The notes: a model not told the origin generated them from the letters alone. Positions 16,292-24,147 are shown, counted from the first letter of the stretch. The stretch is DNA of 64,000 nucleotides from Pseudomonadota bacterium (GCA_018902545.1 JAHIQM010000006.1:62001-126000); one strand, 5' to 3'. Made by a program: numbers and translations.

Positions 16292-17596
16292 TTATTGTCC
16301 CATACCCAGCGTGTACGGTAGCCAGGTGGATATGTCCGGGAAGAATGTCAGGATCAGGATGCAGGCCAGAAGCGCGGCGAGAAAGGGGAGCACGCTGACG
16401 GCGATGCGCTCCACCGAGATGTTCGCCAATCGTGACGCCACGAACAGGTTGACCCCAAGGGGTGGCGTGAGCAGGGCCATTTCGTTGGTCACCACCAGGA
16501 TGATGCCGAAGTGAATGGGGTCAATGCCGACCATGTGCAGCACGGGCATGAGGACCGGCACCAGGATGATGATGGTGGAAAGGGTCTCCATGAACATGCC
16601 GAGGATGAGTAGCACGCCGATGATGAGCAGCAGAACGATCGTGGGGTCCTGGGAGATGCTCATGACGCCTGCAGCCAGGCGCTGGGGGGCTTCCTCGAAT
16701 GTCAGAATCTTGCCGAACAGGGTTGACGTGCCAACAATGAGCAGCACCGCACCGCATAGCAGGGCACCTTGGAGCAGGGCGAGGTAGATGTGATTGGGCC
16801 GCAGGGCGCGATTAATAACGATGCCGACGAAGAGCGCGTAGGCGATGGCCAAGACGGCCGCTTCGACAGGGGTGCACAGCCCTGAATAGATTGAGCCCAG
16901 GATGACGAAGGGGGTCATCAGCGAGAAAAAGCTTTTCCGGAGGGTTTTCAGAAAAGTGACCAGGTTGAACGGCGGGGTGTTCTCGTCGCCTCGGAATCCT
17001 TTCCTCCTCGCCATGGACCAGGCCGTGAGACACATGACCAGACCGACCATGAAGCCGGGGATGAAGCCGGCGGTGAACATGGCCGTGACGGATACGTTGC
17101 CGAGGATGGAATAGATGATCATGGGGTTGCTCGGCGGGATGAGCAGCCCGATGGTGCCGCCGGAAGAGGACACAGCCGCCGCGTAATCCTTGCTGTAACC
17201 GCTGCGGATCATGGCTGGGATCAGGATGGTTCCCACTGCGGCAACGGTGCCCGGGCCCGAGCCCGAGATGGCCGCGAAGAAGGTGCAGGCCAGAATGGTG
17301 GTGATTCCTAGGCCGCCGTGCATGCGGCCGACCATCTGTTTGACCACGTCCACAATTTGGTTCGTGATGTTGCCGTGTTCCATGAGGGTTCCGGCTATGA
17401 CGAAGCAGGGAATGGCCAGGAGCGGAAAGATGTTCAGCCCGTCGAAAATCGAGTTGTGGATGACGGACATGGGGAGATAGCCGCCGAAGGTCAGGGCCAC
17501 TACGGCCGAGATGGCTAGGCTCATGAAGACCGGCATCCCGAGCAGGAAGAATACGCCCAGGGTGATCAGGACCATTTGCAAGACAGAGAGTTCCAT
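16292..17596 (-). CDS. dctM: TRAP transporter large permease subunit (DctM type)
   Basis: 434 residues with about 12-13 hydrophobic segments. Family motifs are clear: 'CFVIAGTLMEHGNI', 'AAISGSGPGTVAAVGTILIPAMI', 'SSGGTIGLLIPPSNPMI' and 'NEMALLTPPLGVNLFVAS'. It is the ion-coupled translocation subunit, working with DctQ and the DctP-type binding protein encoded upstream. The start ATG shares its last base with the end of dctQ. The import substrate is likely the same compound handled by the operon's enzymes. Confidence 0.93.
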   Translation of the reverse strand: MELSVLQMVLITLGVFFLLGMPVFMSLAISAVVALTFGGYLPMSVIHNSIFDGLNIFPLLAIPCFVIAGTLMEHGNITNQIVDVVKQMVGRMHGGLGITTILACTFFAAISGSGPGTVAAVGTILIPAMIRSGYSKDYAAAVSSSGGTIGLLIPPSNPMIIYSILGNVSVTAMFTAGFIPGFMVGLVMCLTAWSMARRKGFRGDENTPPFNLVTFLKTLRKSFFSLMTPFVILGSIYSGLCTPVEAAVLAIAYALFVGIVINRALRPNHIYLALLQGALLCGAVLLIVGTSTLFGKILTFEEAPQRLAAGVMSISQDPTIVLLLIIGVLLILGMFMETLSTIIILVPVLMPVLHMVGIDPIHFGIILVVTNEMALLTPPLGVNLFVASRLANISVERIAVSVLPFLAALLACILILTFFPDISTWLPYTLGMGQ

Positions 17597-18126
17597 TATT
17601 TGTCCCCCTTTTCAAATTCTTCTTGCACAAGTTCGATCAGAGTTCCGTTCCTGAACCTGATGACGTAGATTTCCACGATTCGCCAGCTCATGAGCACGAA
17701 GCCGAACGGGATGATCATTTCGACATAGCCCCTGACAATATTCAGGGTGGGTGAAAGCTCCGGGAATTCGAGCCCGCTGCTGACGACCTGCCAGCTTGTC
17801 CAGGCGATGTAGATGTTGAAGATTATCCAGATGGTGTCGGTGAACATCCGGAAGCCCAGCCGGTATTTCGGTGGCATGAGCAGATACTGGGCGGTGATGC
17901 GGACATGGGACCCGTGCTTGGCCACGAGGGCCGCTGCGGAAAAGACGGCCCACAGGAAGGCGAAGCGACTGAGCTCCTCCGTCCATGGTAGGCCGTGCCC
18001 GCCTATCCAGCGGGCCCCGACCTGAAGCATGAGGCAGGCAACCATGACGCCGACGCACACCACGCTTAGGATTTCCTCGAAATTATCGTACAGCTTGCGA
18101 ATGATAGACGTCGCCTGCATCGACAT
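17596..18126 (-). CDS. dctQ: TRAP transporter small permease subunit (DctQ type)
   Basis: 176 residues with four hydrophobic segments and the family pattern 'WTEELSRFAFLWAVFSAAALVAKHGSHVRI'. The ATG at 18126 has GGAGG 9 nt upstream (18136-18140 on the plus strand); an in-frame TTG at 18135 is less likely. It forms the membrane complex with DctM. Confidence 0.92.
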   Translation of the reverse strand: MSMQATSIIRKLYDNFEEILSVVCVGVMVACLMLQVGARWIGGHGLPWTEELSRFAFLWAVFSAAALVAKHGSHVRITAQYLLMPPKYRLGFRMFTDTIWIIFNIYIAWTSWQVVSSGLEFPELSPTLNIVRGYVEMIIPFGFVLMSWRIVEIYVIRFRNGTLIELVQEEFEKGDK

Positions 18127-18153
18127 GGTTGCCAACCTCCTTCAGCGTTTCGT

Positions 18154-19149
18154 TTAGTTCATGAGAGAGAGGGCCTCGTCGATCATGGCCTTGCCGCCGA
18201 CCTGCTCCTCGAACTGGGGCCATACGGTGCGGGCTTTTTCCTGCCACACGGTTTCGTCGGTCAGTTCCGTTACTACCATGTTCTTATCGATGCACTGCTG
18301 CTTGGCTACGGCGTCCTGTTCTGCGGCCCACTTCCATTCGTGCTGCGCAGCTTCCTTGGCGGCCTTGTCCACGAGGGCCTTGGTGTCGGGGTCAAGCTTG
18401 GCGTACCATGCTTCGCTGACCAGCATGGGGCCGACCCAGAGCATGTAATGCAGTTCGGTGATGTGCTTCTGGACTTCCCAGAACTTCTGGTCGCGGTTGA
18501 CGGTATGCGGATTTTCCTGGCCGTCGATGACACCCTGCTGCAGGGCATTGAAGGTTTCGGACCAAGCCAGGGGGTGAGGTTCTACGCCCCAGGACTTGAA
18601 GGCTTCGAGCTGCACGGCCACGGGGGGCACGCGGATTTTGAGGCCCTGCAGGTCGTCGATCTTGGTGATGGGATGCTTGGAGTTTGTGATGTGACGGTAT
18701 CCGCCGATGAGCCAGGACAAGGGGCGGGTGCCGCTCTGCTCGACGACCTTGTCGGCGACCTTGGCGGTGAAGTCGTCATGACCCAGCAGTTTGTAGGCCG
18801 AGTCGATCTTGGGGAACATGTAGGGCAGGTAGAAGATGTTGGCCTGGGAGGCGAAGGGGGTCAGGTTGCCCACGGCCAGAACGGCCAAGTGAATTTCCTG
18901 GCTGCGCAGCTGGCGGACATTGGACTGCTCATCGCCCATGGAGCCGCCGTAGAAGGTCTGGACCGTGATTTGTCCTCCGGATTCTTTTTCGACGATCTCC
19001 TTGAACTTGTTGATCGCCGTGGTGTGCAGGCTGCCTTCAGGGTTGGCCGTGGCCGCCCTGATGGTCATTTTCTTGTACTCGGCGGCGGAAGCCGTCGTCA
19101 CGCTGAACAGAAAAACTAGGGCCGTGATGGCGTACAGAACTCGTCTCAT
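18154..19149 (-). CDS. dctP: TRAP transporter substrate-binding protein (DctP type)
   Basis: 331 residues from the ATG at 19149, preceded by a GGAGAG ribosome site. The signal peptide 'RRVLYAITALVFLFSVTTASA' predicts periplasmic location. Family marks include 'QEIHLAVLAVGNLTPFASQANIFYLPYMF', 'GLKIRVPPVAVQLEAFKSWG' (with the Arg that binds a ligand carboxylate or other anion) and 'GVIDGQENP'. The conserved Arg fits an anionic ligand such as a sulfonate or hydroxyacid. It is the first transporter gene of the operon. Confidence 0.93.
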   Translation of the reverse strand: MRRVLYAITALVFLFSVTTASAAEYKKMTIRAATANPEGSLHTTAINKFKEIVEKESGGQITVQTFYGGSMGDEQSNVRQLRSQEIHLAVLAVGNLTPFASQANIFYLPYMFPKIDSAYKLLGHDDFTAKVADKVVEQSGTRPLSWLIGGYRHITNSKHPITKIDDLQGLKIRVPPVAVQLEAFKSWGVEPHPLAWSETFNALQQGVIDGQENPHTVNRDQKFWEVQKHITELHYMLWVGPMLVSEAWYAKLDPDTKALVDKAAKEAAQHEWKWAAEQDAVAKQQCIDKNMVVTELTDETVWQEKARTVWPQFEEQVGGKAMIDEALSLMN

Positions 19150-19235
19150 GCGGTCTCTCCTTTGATCTCTGGCTGGGTTATATCTCCGCCTGCACGGGAT
19201 ATCCATGCAGGGCACTCACCGTATCTTAAGGATAT

Positions 19236-19258
19236 GGGAAGCGGGTTTGCCGCTTCCC
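19236..19258 (-). other. Hairpin between dehydrogenase and dctP
   Basis: GGGAAGCGG / CCGCTTCCC, a perfect 9-bp stem with a 5-nt loop in the 176-nt gap. There is no U-tract in the direction of transcription. It may protect or process the mRNA upstream of the highly needed binding-protein cistron. Confidence 0.45.
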
Positions 19259-19325
19259 GCAGGACTCATGGTAAGGCGTTTCTCACTGCGTTATCGCGAA
19301 AACCCTCGAGCTTGAGAAAGAACGG

Positions 19326-20186
19326 TTATTTGCCGACGACCTTGGCGACTGCGTTGCAGTCTTCCTTGCCGTAGCCTTCGGCGCTGGCGTTTTTGTAGTA
19401 GACTAGGGCGGCTTCCATGGCCTTGAGATCAAGATCCCAGGCGCGGGCCATTTCCAGTCCGAGGCGCACGTCCTTCAGCGCCAGATCGAGTCCGAAACGA
19501 GGCTTGTAGTCATCGGCCGCGATCCACGGACCGCGTACGTCCATCTGGAAGCTGCGGGCACCGGTATCGGTCAAAAGTTCAAGCAGCAGGGTCCGATCCA
19601 GGCCAGCCTTGTCGCCAACCTTGATTCCTTCGGCGAGCACAGCGAGGTTGGTCATTCCGATCATGTTGGAGATGAGCTTGACGGCGCAGGACGCGTCAAC
19701 GGTTCCGACATGGCTGGGGATGCCGATGACCTTGAACAGGTCCTCGTTGGCTGCATAGAGGGCCTTGTCACCACCGATGAACATGGGCTCTTCGGCCTTT
19801 TCCGCATGGGCCGGAGTCTTGCCCAGGGTGCACTGCAGATAGCCTAGGCCCGCTTTTTCAGCAGCGTCCCGCATCTCGTTTGCAGCGCCCGGATCGATGG
19901 TGGAGAGTTCAATGTGCAGCGCGCCCTTGCGCATCTGGGCATACAGTCCGGTTTCACCCAGGACGACGCCCTTGATGTGCTGCGGCAGGGGCAGGCTGGT
20001 GAAGACGATGTCACAGGAGGCGAGATCAGAGACTGCGGCCACTGCCTTGCCGGATGTTCCGGCGGCCAGGGCGCGGTTGACGGCTTCGGCGCTGAGGTCG
20101 AACACAAGCACATTTTTTCCGGCCCGAATAAGATTGCGGGCCAAGGGGCCACCCATGAGCCCAACTCCGATGAATCCAATCTGCAT
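19326..20186 (-). CDS. NAD-dependent 3-hydroxyisobutyrate/beta-hydroxyacid dehydrogenase family
   Basis: 286 residues. Rossmann motif 'GFIGVGLMGGPLARNLI' at the N-terminus, 'IELSTIDPG', and the catalytic Lys at about 170 in 'CAVKLISNMIG'. Where many relatives have a Gly-Gly substrate loop, this protein has 'LGKTPAHAEKA' (122-131). This resembles, from memory, the 'VGRTSANA' loop of E. coli YihU, the sulfolactaldehyde reductase. It could therefore interconvert dihydroxypropanesulfonate and sulfolactaldehyde. Tartronate-semialdehyde or succinate-semialdehyde reductase-like roles are alternatives. It is the first gene of the eight-gene leftward operon. Confidence 0.83.
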   Translation of the reverse strand: MQIGFIGVGLMGGPLARNLIRAGKNVLVFDLSAEAVNRALAAGTSGKAVAAVSDLASCDIVFTSLPLPQHIKGVVLGETGLYAQMRKGALHIELSTIDPGAANEMRDAAEKAGLGYLQCTLGKTPAHAEKAEEPMFIGGDKALYAANEDLFKVIGIPSHVGTVDASCAVKLISNMIGMTNLAVLAEGIKVGDKAGLDRTLLLELLTDTGARSFQMDVRGPWIAADDYKPRFGLDLALKDVRLGLEMARAWDLDLKAMEAALVYYKNASAEGYGKEDCNAVAKVVGK

Positions 20187-20281
20187 ACGTCTACTCCTCT
20201 TAAAATTGTCTTTTAATTACAAAATGTTGTGAAAATTTACGGATACATGGATTGCGACCGTGTCACTATTTATTCGCAAAG

Positions 20282-20298
20282 AGCAAAGAGCGTTCCAA
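20282..20298 (-). promoter_or_regulatory. Sigma-54 promoter for the dehydrogenase-dctPQM-AOR-larA operon
   Basis: The minus strand reads TTGGAACGCTCTTTGCT, with GG and GC 10 nt apart (CC at 20295-20296, GC at 20283-20284 on the plus strand). It is near-identical to the suyAB promoter at 10188-10204. Transcription would start near 20271, about 85 nt before the dehydrogenase ATG. Confidence 0.72.
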
Positions 20299-20382
20299 TA
20301 TGCTTCGAAGTTTTGGAATGCTCTTATGTGCCCAATCTACAGGACATTTTTGTACCTTGCGACACTGTTTTTCAATATATAT

Positions 20383-20398
20383 TGCCCGATAGAGGGCA
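20383..20398. promoter_or_regulatory. Inverted-repeat operator matching the one at 10307
   Basis: TGCCCGATAGAGGGCA (TGCCC-N6-GGGCA). It shares its first eight bases and the GGGCA arm with the element at 10307-10322. Its centre is about 95 bp upstream of the operon's -24 element. Further half-sites (TGCCCAAT near 20329, TGGGCAAC near 20422) flank it. The remaining gap, 20399-20617, shows no gene. Confidence 0.65.
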
Positions 20399-20617
20399 GC
20401 TTGTCTGTTTTTGAGCAATTCTGGGCAACGTGCGGGCACGACCGATGCGATTTTTTTAAGTTTCGAGAGCAGAGGAGGGCAACCGCCTGAATTGGAACGC
20501 GTGATCGGGCGGATTTTATATCTTATTTCGGTCAGAAGCGTTCGGCCTCACCCATGTGGCGCAGTGGCGGGAGCGGCATGAGCAAGACCGCGTATTGTGC
20601 AAAGCACAGCCTTAATC

Positions 20618-20830
20618 TCAGTTCATTCCGTTACTGGCGGAGAGTTCGGTGCTCTTAGCGCAGCCAATACCACTGGCCACGGAAAGACCGATCCTGACGG
20701 GCAGCGTTACGAAGTCGATGGACAGGTTGACGACCATGCAGGGTAGCAGCGCCGAGGCGAGGATGTAAATGGCCGCGAAAGCTACCATGAATGTGGTCCC
20801 ATGACCAGTCGTATGTGGGACCGTACGCAT
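20618..20830 (-). CDS. Possible small membrane protein or gene remnant
   Basis: An open frame of 70 codons whose middle ('MVAFAAIYILASALLPCMVVNLSIDFVTLPVRIGLSV' region, residues 15-51) is strongly hydrophobic and could span the membrane once or twice. No ribosome site is obvious before either ATG (20830 or 20788). I cannot place it in a family. It lies 94 nt downstream of the Fur-family gene on the same strand. It may be a degraded permease fragment or a chance frame. Confidence 0.2.
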   Translation of the reverse strand: MRTVPHTTGHGTTFMVAFAAIYILASALLPCMVVNLSIDFVTLPVRIGLSVASGIGCAKSTELSASNGMN

Positions 20831-20924
20831 GGTGGTGTGGGAGGAAGCAGGGCGTGCCGCTGCCTTTTACTTGATGCTCAATGGCTGGACTGCGAAGGAA
20901 TGGAAACGCCCGAAAGGGGCAGGA

Positions 20925-21371
20925 TCAAAAGCGGTCGGATTTATCCTGGCAGGCCAGGCAAACCCCTTCCAGACGGATATCTACATGCCGGACATCCAGG
21001 GACAGACCATCCAGTACCTTCTGGTCCAGGGACAGCGTCTTGACGTGCAGGCACAGGTAGGAGTCGCAGCGCGTGCAGTGGAAGTGCGGGTGCTCGTCCT
21101 CCCGGGCGTTTCGCAGGCAGAAGCGCTGGGATTTTTCGCCCAGACTCAGGCGGTTTAAGACCGCGTGTTCCACCAGCAAATCGAGGATGCGGTACACCGT
21201 GACCCGGTTGATGTCCTTTTTGGTGCTGATTATCTCCAGAATTTCCGGTGCGCTGGATGGGTGAGCAGTGTTGCCGACTGCCATGAGCACCTGCAGTCGG
21301 TGGTCGGTGACCTCAAGACCGGCCTCTTTCAAGCGGTTCTCGGCCGTTTTTGCGGACATGCGCGCCTTCAT
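20925..21371 (-). CDS. Fur-family metalloregulator, probably Zur
   Basis: 148 residues from the ATG at 21371, which overlaps the end of the permease gene (ATGA). N-terminal winged helix ('LKEAGLEVTDHRLQVLMAV', 'DINRVTVYRILDLLVEHAVLNRL') and a metal-binding C-terminal half with 'EHPHFHCTRCDSYLCLHVK' and a late 'CLACQ' (structural zinc CxxC pairs). Its position behind zinc/manganese-type ABC genes points to zinc sensing and to control of its own operon, although other Fur-family metals cannot be excluded. Confidence 0.88.
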   Translation of the reverse strand: MKARMSAKTAENRLKEAGLEVTDHRLQVLMAVGNTAHPSSAPEILEIISTKKDINRVTVYRILDLLVEHAVLNRLSLGEKSQRFCLRNAREDEHPHFHCTRCDSYLCLHVKTLSLDQKVLDGLSLDVRHVDIRLEGVCLACQDKSDRF

Positions 21372-22177
21372 GACCTGCCTCGCACGGACTTGAATCCCCA
21401 GGCCAAAACATACCCGGCCGTGGCCACGGCGATGATGGACGCTCCGGAGGTGAGGTCCAGGTGATAGGACAGCGCCAGACCACAGAGGCAGAAGATGAGG
21501 CTTGCGAGAGTGGCCAGGGTCATGGTCTTCCAAAGGGAATCGGTGAACAGTTCGGCCAGCATGGGCGGGATGGTCAAAAGCGCGATGACCAGGATGAGCC
21601 CCGCGATCTGGATGACCATGACCACGGTCACGGCGGTCAGAACTTGCATCAGGGCGTAGAGCAGACGCACGGGCACACCTGTGGAGCGGGCGAATTCCAT
21701 GTCAAAAGACAGGGACAGAAAGTCCTTGTACCAGAACAGGACCACACCCAGGATAAGAACGTCGAGCAGGAGCATGAACCAGATGTCGCTCCTGGGCACG
21801 GCCAGAAGGCTCCCGAAGAGGTAGCTCATGAGGTCCACGTTGTAGCCCGGAGTCAGGTCCATGAGGAGGATGCCAAAAGCCATGCCTGCGGCCCACATGA
21901 TGCCGATAATGCCGTCACTGCGTTCGCTGCGCCCGAAAGAGGCCATGGCCATGATCAGCGCGGCCAGAACCGTGAACCCCACGGCGCAGGGCAGTACCGG
22001 CAGGCCGAGGTAGAAGGCCAGGCCCACTCCGCCGTAAGCCGTGTGCGCCACTCCTCCGGCCATGAAGACCTGACGGTTGACGACCACCAAAGACCCGATG
22101 ATGCCGCAGGCCATACTGGCCAGCAGCCCGGCCAGCAGTGCGTTCTGCATGAATTCCATGCCCAGCAGGTCGATCAT
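21368..22177 (-). CDS. znuB: ABC-3 family metal ABC transporter permease (ZnuB-like)
   Basis: 269 residues, mostly hydrophobic (about 8 segments), with the ABC-3 family features 'MACGIIGSLVVVNRQVFMAGGVAHTAYGGVGLAFYLG' and 'GLILVIALLTIPPMLAELF'. It forms the inner-membrane channel for Zn2+ (or Mn2+). The gene overlaps the ATPase gene by 4 nt and the regulator gene by 4 nt, so the three are translationally coupled. No periplasmic ZnuA binding protein is encoded in the window. Confidence 0.88.
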   Translation of the reverse strand: MIDLLGMEFMQNALLAGLLASMACGIIGSLVVVNRQVFMAGGVAHTAYGGVGLAFYLGLPVLPCAVGFTVLAALIMAMASFGRSERSDGIIGIMWAAGMAFGILLMDLTPGYNVDLMSYLFGSLLAVPRSDIWFMLLLDVLILGVVLFWYKDFLSLSFDMEFARSTGVPVRLLYALMQVLTAVTVVMVIQIAGLILVIALLTIPPMLAELFTDSLWKTMTLATLASLIFCLCGLALSYHLDLTSGASIIAVATAGYVLAWGFKSVRGRS

Positions 22178-23058
22178 GGGGTATTCCTTGGTCCGGCCTG
22201 GCCGAAGATGGAGGACACGCCCCTGATATATTCGTCCAGGGGACAGGACGCGTCGTGGGTGCCATAGATGAGTTCGAGCATGGCCGGGGTGAGTTCCCGG
22301 CTGCGATTCTGGATGAGTTTGCGGTTGACCACGGCTACACTTGAGATGCGCGTGGAAGCGGAAATGAGATCGTGGCTGACCATGACGATGGTGATAGAAG
22401 AACTTAAAGCCGAGAGCAGGTCGAAGAGGCAGATCTTGCCCTGGGGGTCGATGTTGGAAGTGGGCTCGTCAAAGAGCAACAGGGCCGGGTCCGAGACCAT
22501 GGCCCGGGCCACCAGGACGCGTTGCTTCTGTCCACCGGAGAGGGCGTCGAAGCGGCGGGTGGAGAGGTCGGCCATATCGACCATGCGCAGGGCCTCCATG
22601 GCCTTGTCCTTTTCGTGGCGACGGTAGCCGGGCCAGCGCCCGATGGACAGCATCCCGCCCGCGCGGCGCAGCCCCAGCAATACCACCTCATGGACCGTGA
22701 CCGGAAAACTCGGTTGGACCTGGGCGTGTTGCGGCACATAGCCCACCGCAGGGCGCGAGGAGAGGGGATCGGCTCCAAGGACGCGCACCGTTCCCTCCTT
22801 GGGCGCAAGAAGTCCCAGGATGAGCTTGACCAGGGTGGTCTTGCCTCCGCCATTGGGGCCGATGACGGCCAGAAAGTCGCCCATGGCCACCGTCAGATCC
22901 ACTTCCGAGAGGACCTCGCGCTCCGCAAAGGAGAAGCTCACCCCGCGCAGTTCAATGACCGGCGTTCCGGTTCCGGGCAGGGGCCTGAAATGCGGTTCCG
23001 GGTTGAACGGGAGGCCGTGTCCGGAGCAGGTCGGGCAGGATTGGTCGTGCGGCTTCAT
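22174..23058 (-). CDS. znuC: Metal ABC transporter ATP-binding protein (ZnuC-like)
   Basis: 294 residues from the ATG at 23058. Walker A 'GPNGGGKTTL', signature 'LSGGQKQRVLVARAM' and Walker B 'LLLFDEPTSNID' are intact. An N-terminal extension 'DQSCPTCSGHGLPFNPEPH' precedes the ATPase core and carries a CxxC plus histidines that might bind the metal. The C-terminus also contains His and Cys ('YGTHDASCP'). It energises zinc uptake with the ZnuB-like permease. Confidence 0.87.
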   Translation of the reverse strand: MKPHDQSCPTCSGHGLPFNPEPHFRPLPGTGTPVIELRGVSFSFAEREVLSEVDLTVAMGDFLAVIGPNGGGKTTLVKLILGLLAPKEGTVRVLGADPLSSRPAVGYVPQHAQVQPSFPVTVHEVVLLGLRRAGGMLSIGRWPGYRRHEKDKAMEALRMVDMADLSTRRFDALSGGQKQRVLVARAMVSDPALLLFDEPTSNIDPQGKICLFDLLSALSSSITIVMVSHDLISASTRISSVAVVNRKLIQNRSRELTPAMLELIYGTHDASCPLDEYIRGVSSIFGQAGPRNTP

Positions 23059-23143
23059 GGGGTTCCTGGTAGGGGTGGTGCGGGTCGTCAGCAAAGACGC
23101 TGTTCATCCAGCGCGGGGGATGACGGCTTTTCGCAGTGAAATT

Positions 23144-23226
23144 TTGCGTGAACTCCCCGCGATTCAAACAGGATGAATATGCAAGAGGGTTGCGTGAAGT
23201 CAAGGTTCGTGCAACACAGTTGCGTG
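23144..23226. promoter_or_regulatory. Repeated TTGCGTGAA motif in the znuC/nitroreductase divergent promoter region
   Basis: TTGCGTGAA occurs at 23144-23152 and 23190-23198. GTTGCGTGAA (23189-23198) and TTCGTGCAAC (23206-23215) form an imperfect dyad with a 7-nt spacer, and another GTTGCGTG follows at 23219. These repeats sit between divergently transcribed genes and are good candidates for the Fur/Zur protein's binding site. Confidence 0.4.
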
Positions 23227-23301
23227 TTTTCGCCGTGCTTGTGCATCCAGCGTTCGCGCCGTAGGAGGAATCTTCTGCCGCGCATGGCTATTGGAGGAAA
23301 A

Positions 23302-24147
23302 ATGCTCAATTTCACCATTGACGAGACCCGTTGCGTACAGTGCGCAGAGTGCGTCGCCGACTGTCCCGTGTCCATCATCGACATGGGCGGGGAGAACGGC
23401 TTGCCGCGCATTCCCGAACACAAGGAATCCCATTGCATTCGCTGCCAGCATTGCCTGGCCGTCTGTCCCACCGCAGCCCTTTCCATCCTGGGCCAGGACC
23501 CGGACCTGTGCATGCCGGTCATGCCCCCGGCCCCGGAGGCGCTTGAAAATCTGATCAAAAGCCGCCGCTCCGTGCGCCGCTTCAGTCCCGAGGCCGTGGA
23601 TCAGGTCACCCTGAACCGGCTCATGGACGTGACCGCCTACGCGCCCACGGGCAAGAACCAGCGGCTGGTTCGCTTCACGCTGGTCGACGACCCGGAAGTG
23701 ATGGAACAGATCCGCGTGCGCACCATGGAGGGCATCCGCAAGGCCGCCATGGAGGACACCCTGCCCGACGGTATGGAATTTTTCGCAAAGTTTCTTGATC
23801 CCTATGAGCAGGGCCGCGACATCATCTATCGCCAGGCCCCGCATATGCTCATCGCCTCCGCGCCCCAAGACGCGGCCGCGCCGGAGGCGGATCCTTTCAT
23901 CGCCCTGTCCTATTTCGAGGTCATGGCCCAGAGCCTGGGGCTCGGCACGCTCTGGTGCGGCTTTGCGCGCTGGGCATTGCAGAGCGTGGTGCCTCAACTG
24001 GGCCGGGCGCTGGGCATCCCGGCGGAGCACCGCTCCATGTACGCCATGATGTTTGGCCATCCGGCGGTGCGTTACGCCCGTACAGTGCAGCGTGAGGCCG
24101 GCAACGTGCACAGAGTCAGGCTGGCCGATTTTGGGGGCGTGCGGTGA
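23302..24147 (+). CDS. Ferredoxin-nitroreductase fusion protein
   Basis: 281 residues. The N-terminal 2x[4Fe-4S] ferredoxin has 'CVQCAECVADCP' and 'CIRCQHCLAVCP'; a nitroreductase-family FMN domain follows ('LIKSRRSVRRFSPEAV', 'YAPTGKNQRLVRF', 'LGLGTLWCGFARWA'). The ATG at 23302 follows a strong TTGGAGGA ribosome site. Such fusions are common in anaerobes and are thought to pass electrons from ferredoxin to an FMN-bound substrate that is usually unknown. The gene is joined to the methyltransferase/MetF fusion by a GTGA overlap, which hints at a role in that pathway, such as electron delivery for methylene-THF reduction. Confidence 0.88.
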   Translation: MLNFTIDETRCVQCAECVADCPVSIIDMGGENGLPRIPEHKESHCIRCQHCLAVCPTAALSILGQDPDLCMPVMPPAPEALENLIKSRRSVRRFSPEAVDQVTLNRLMDVTAYAPTGKNQRLVRFTLVDDPEVMEQIRVRTMEGIRKAAMEDTLPDGMEFFAKFLDPYEQGRDIIYRQAPHMLIASAPQDAAAPEADPFIALSYFEVMAQSLGLGTLWCGFARWALQSVVPQLGRALGIPAEHRSMYAMMFGHPAVRYARTVQREAGNVHRVRLADFGGVR

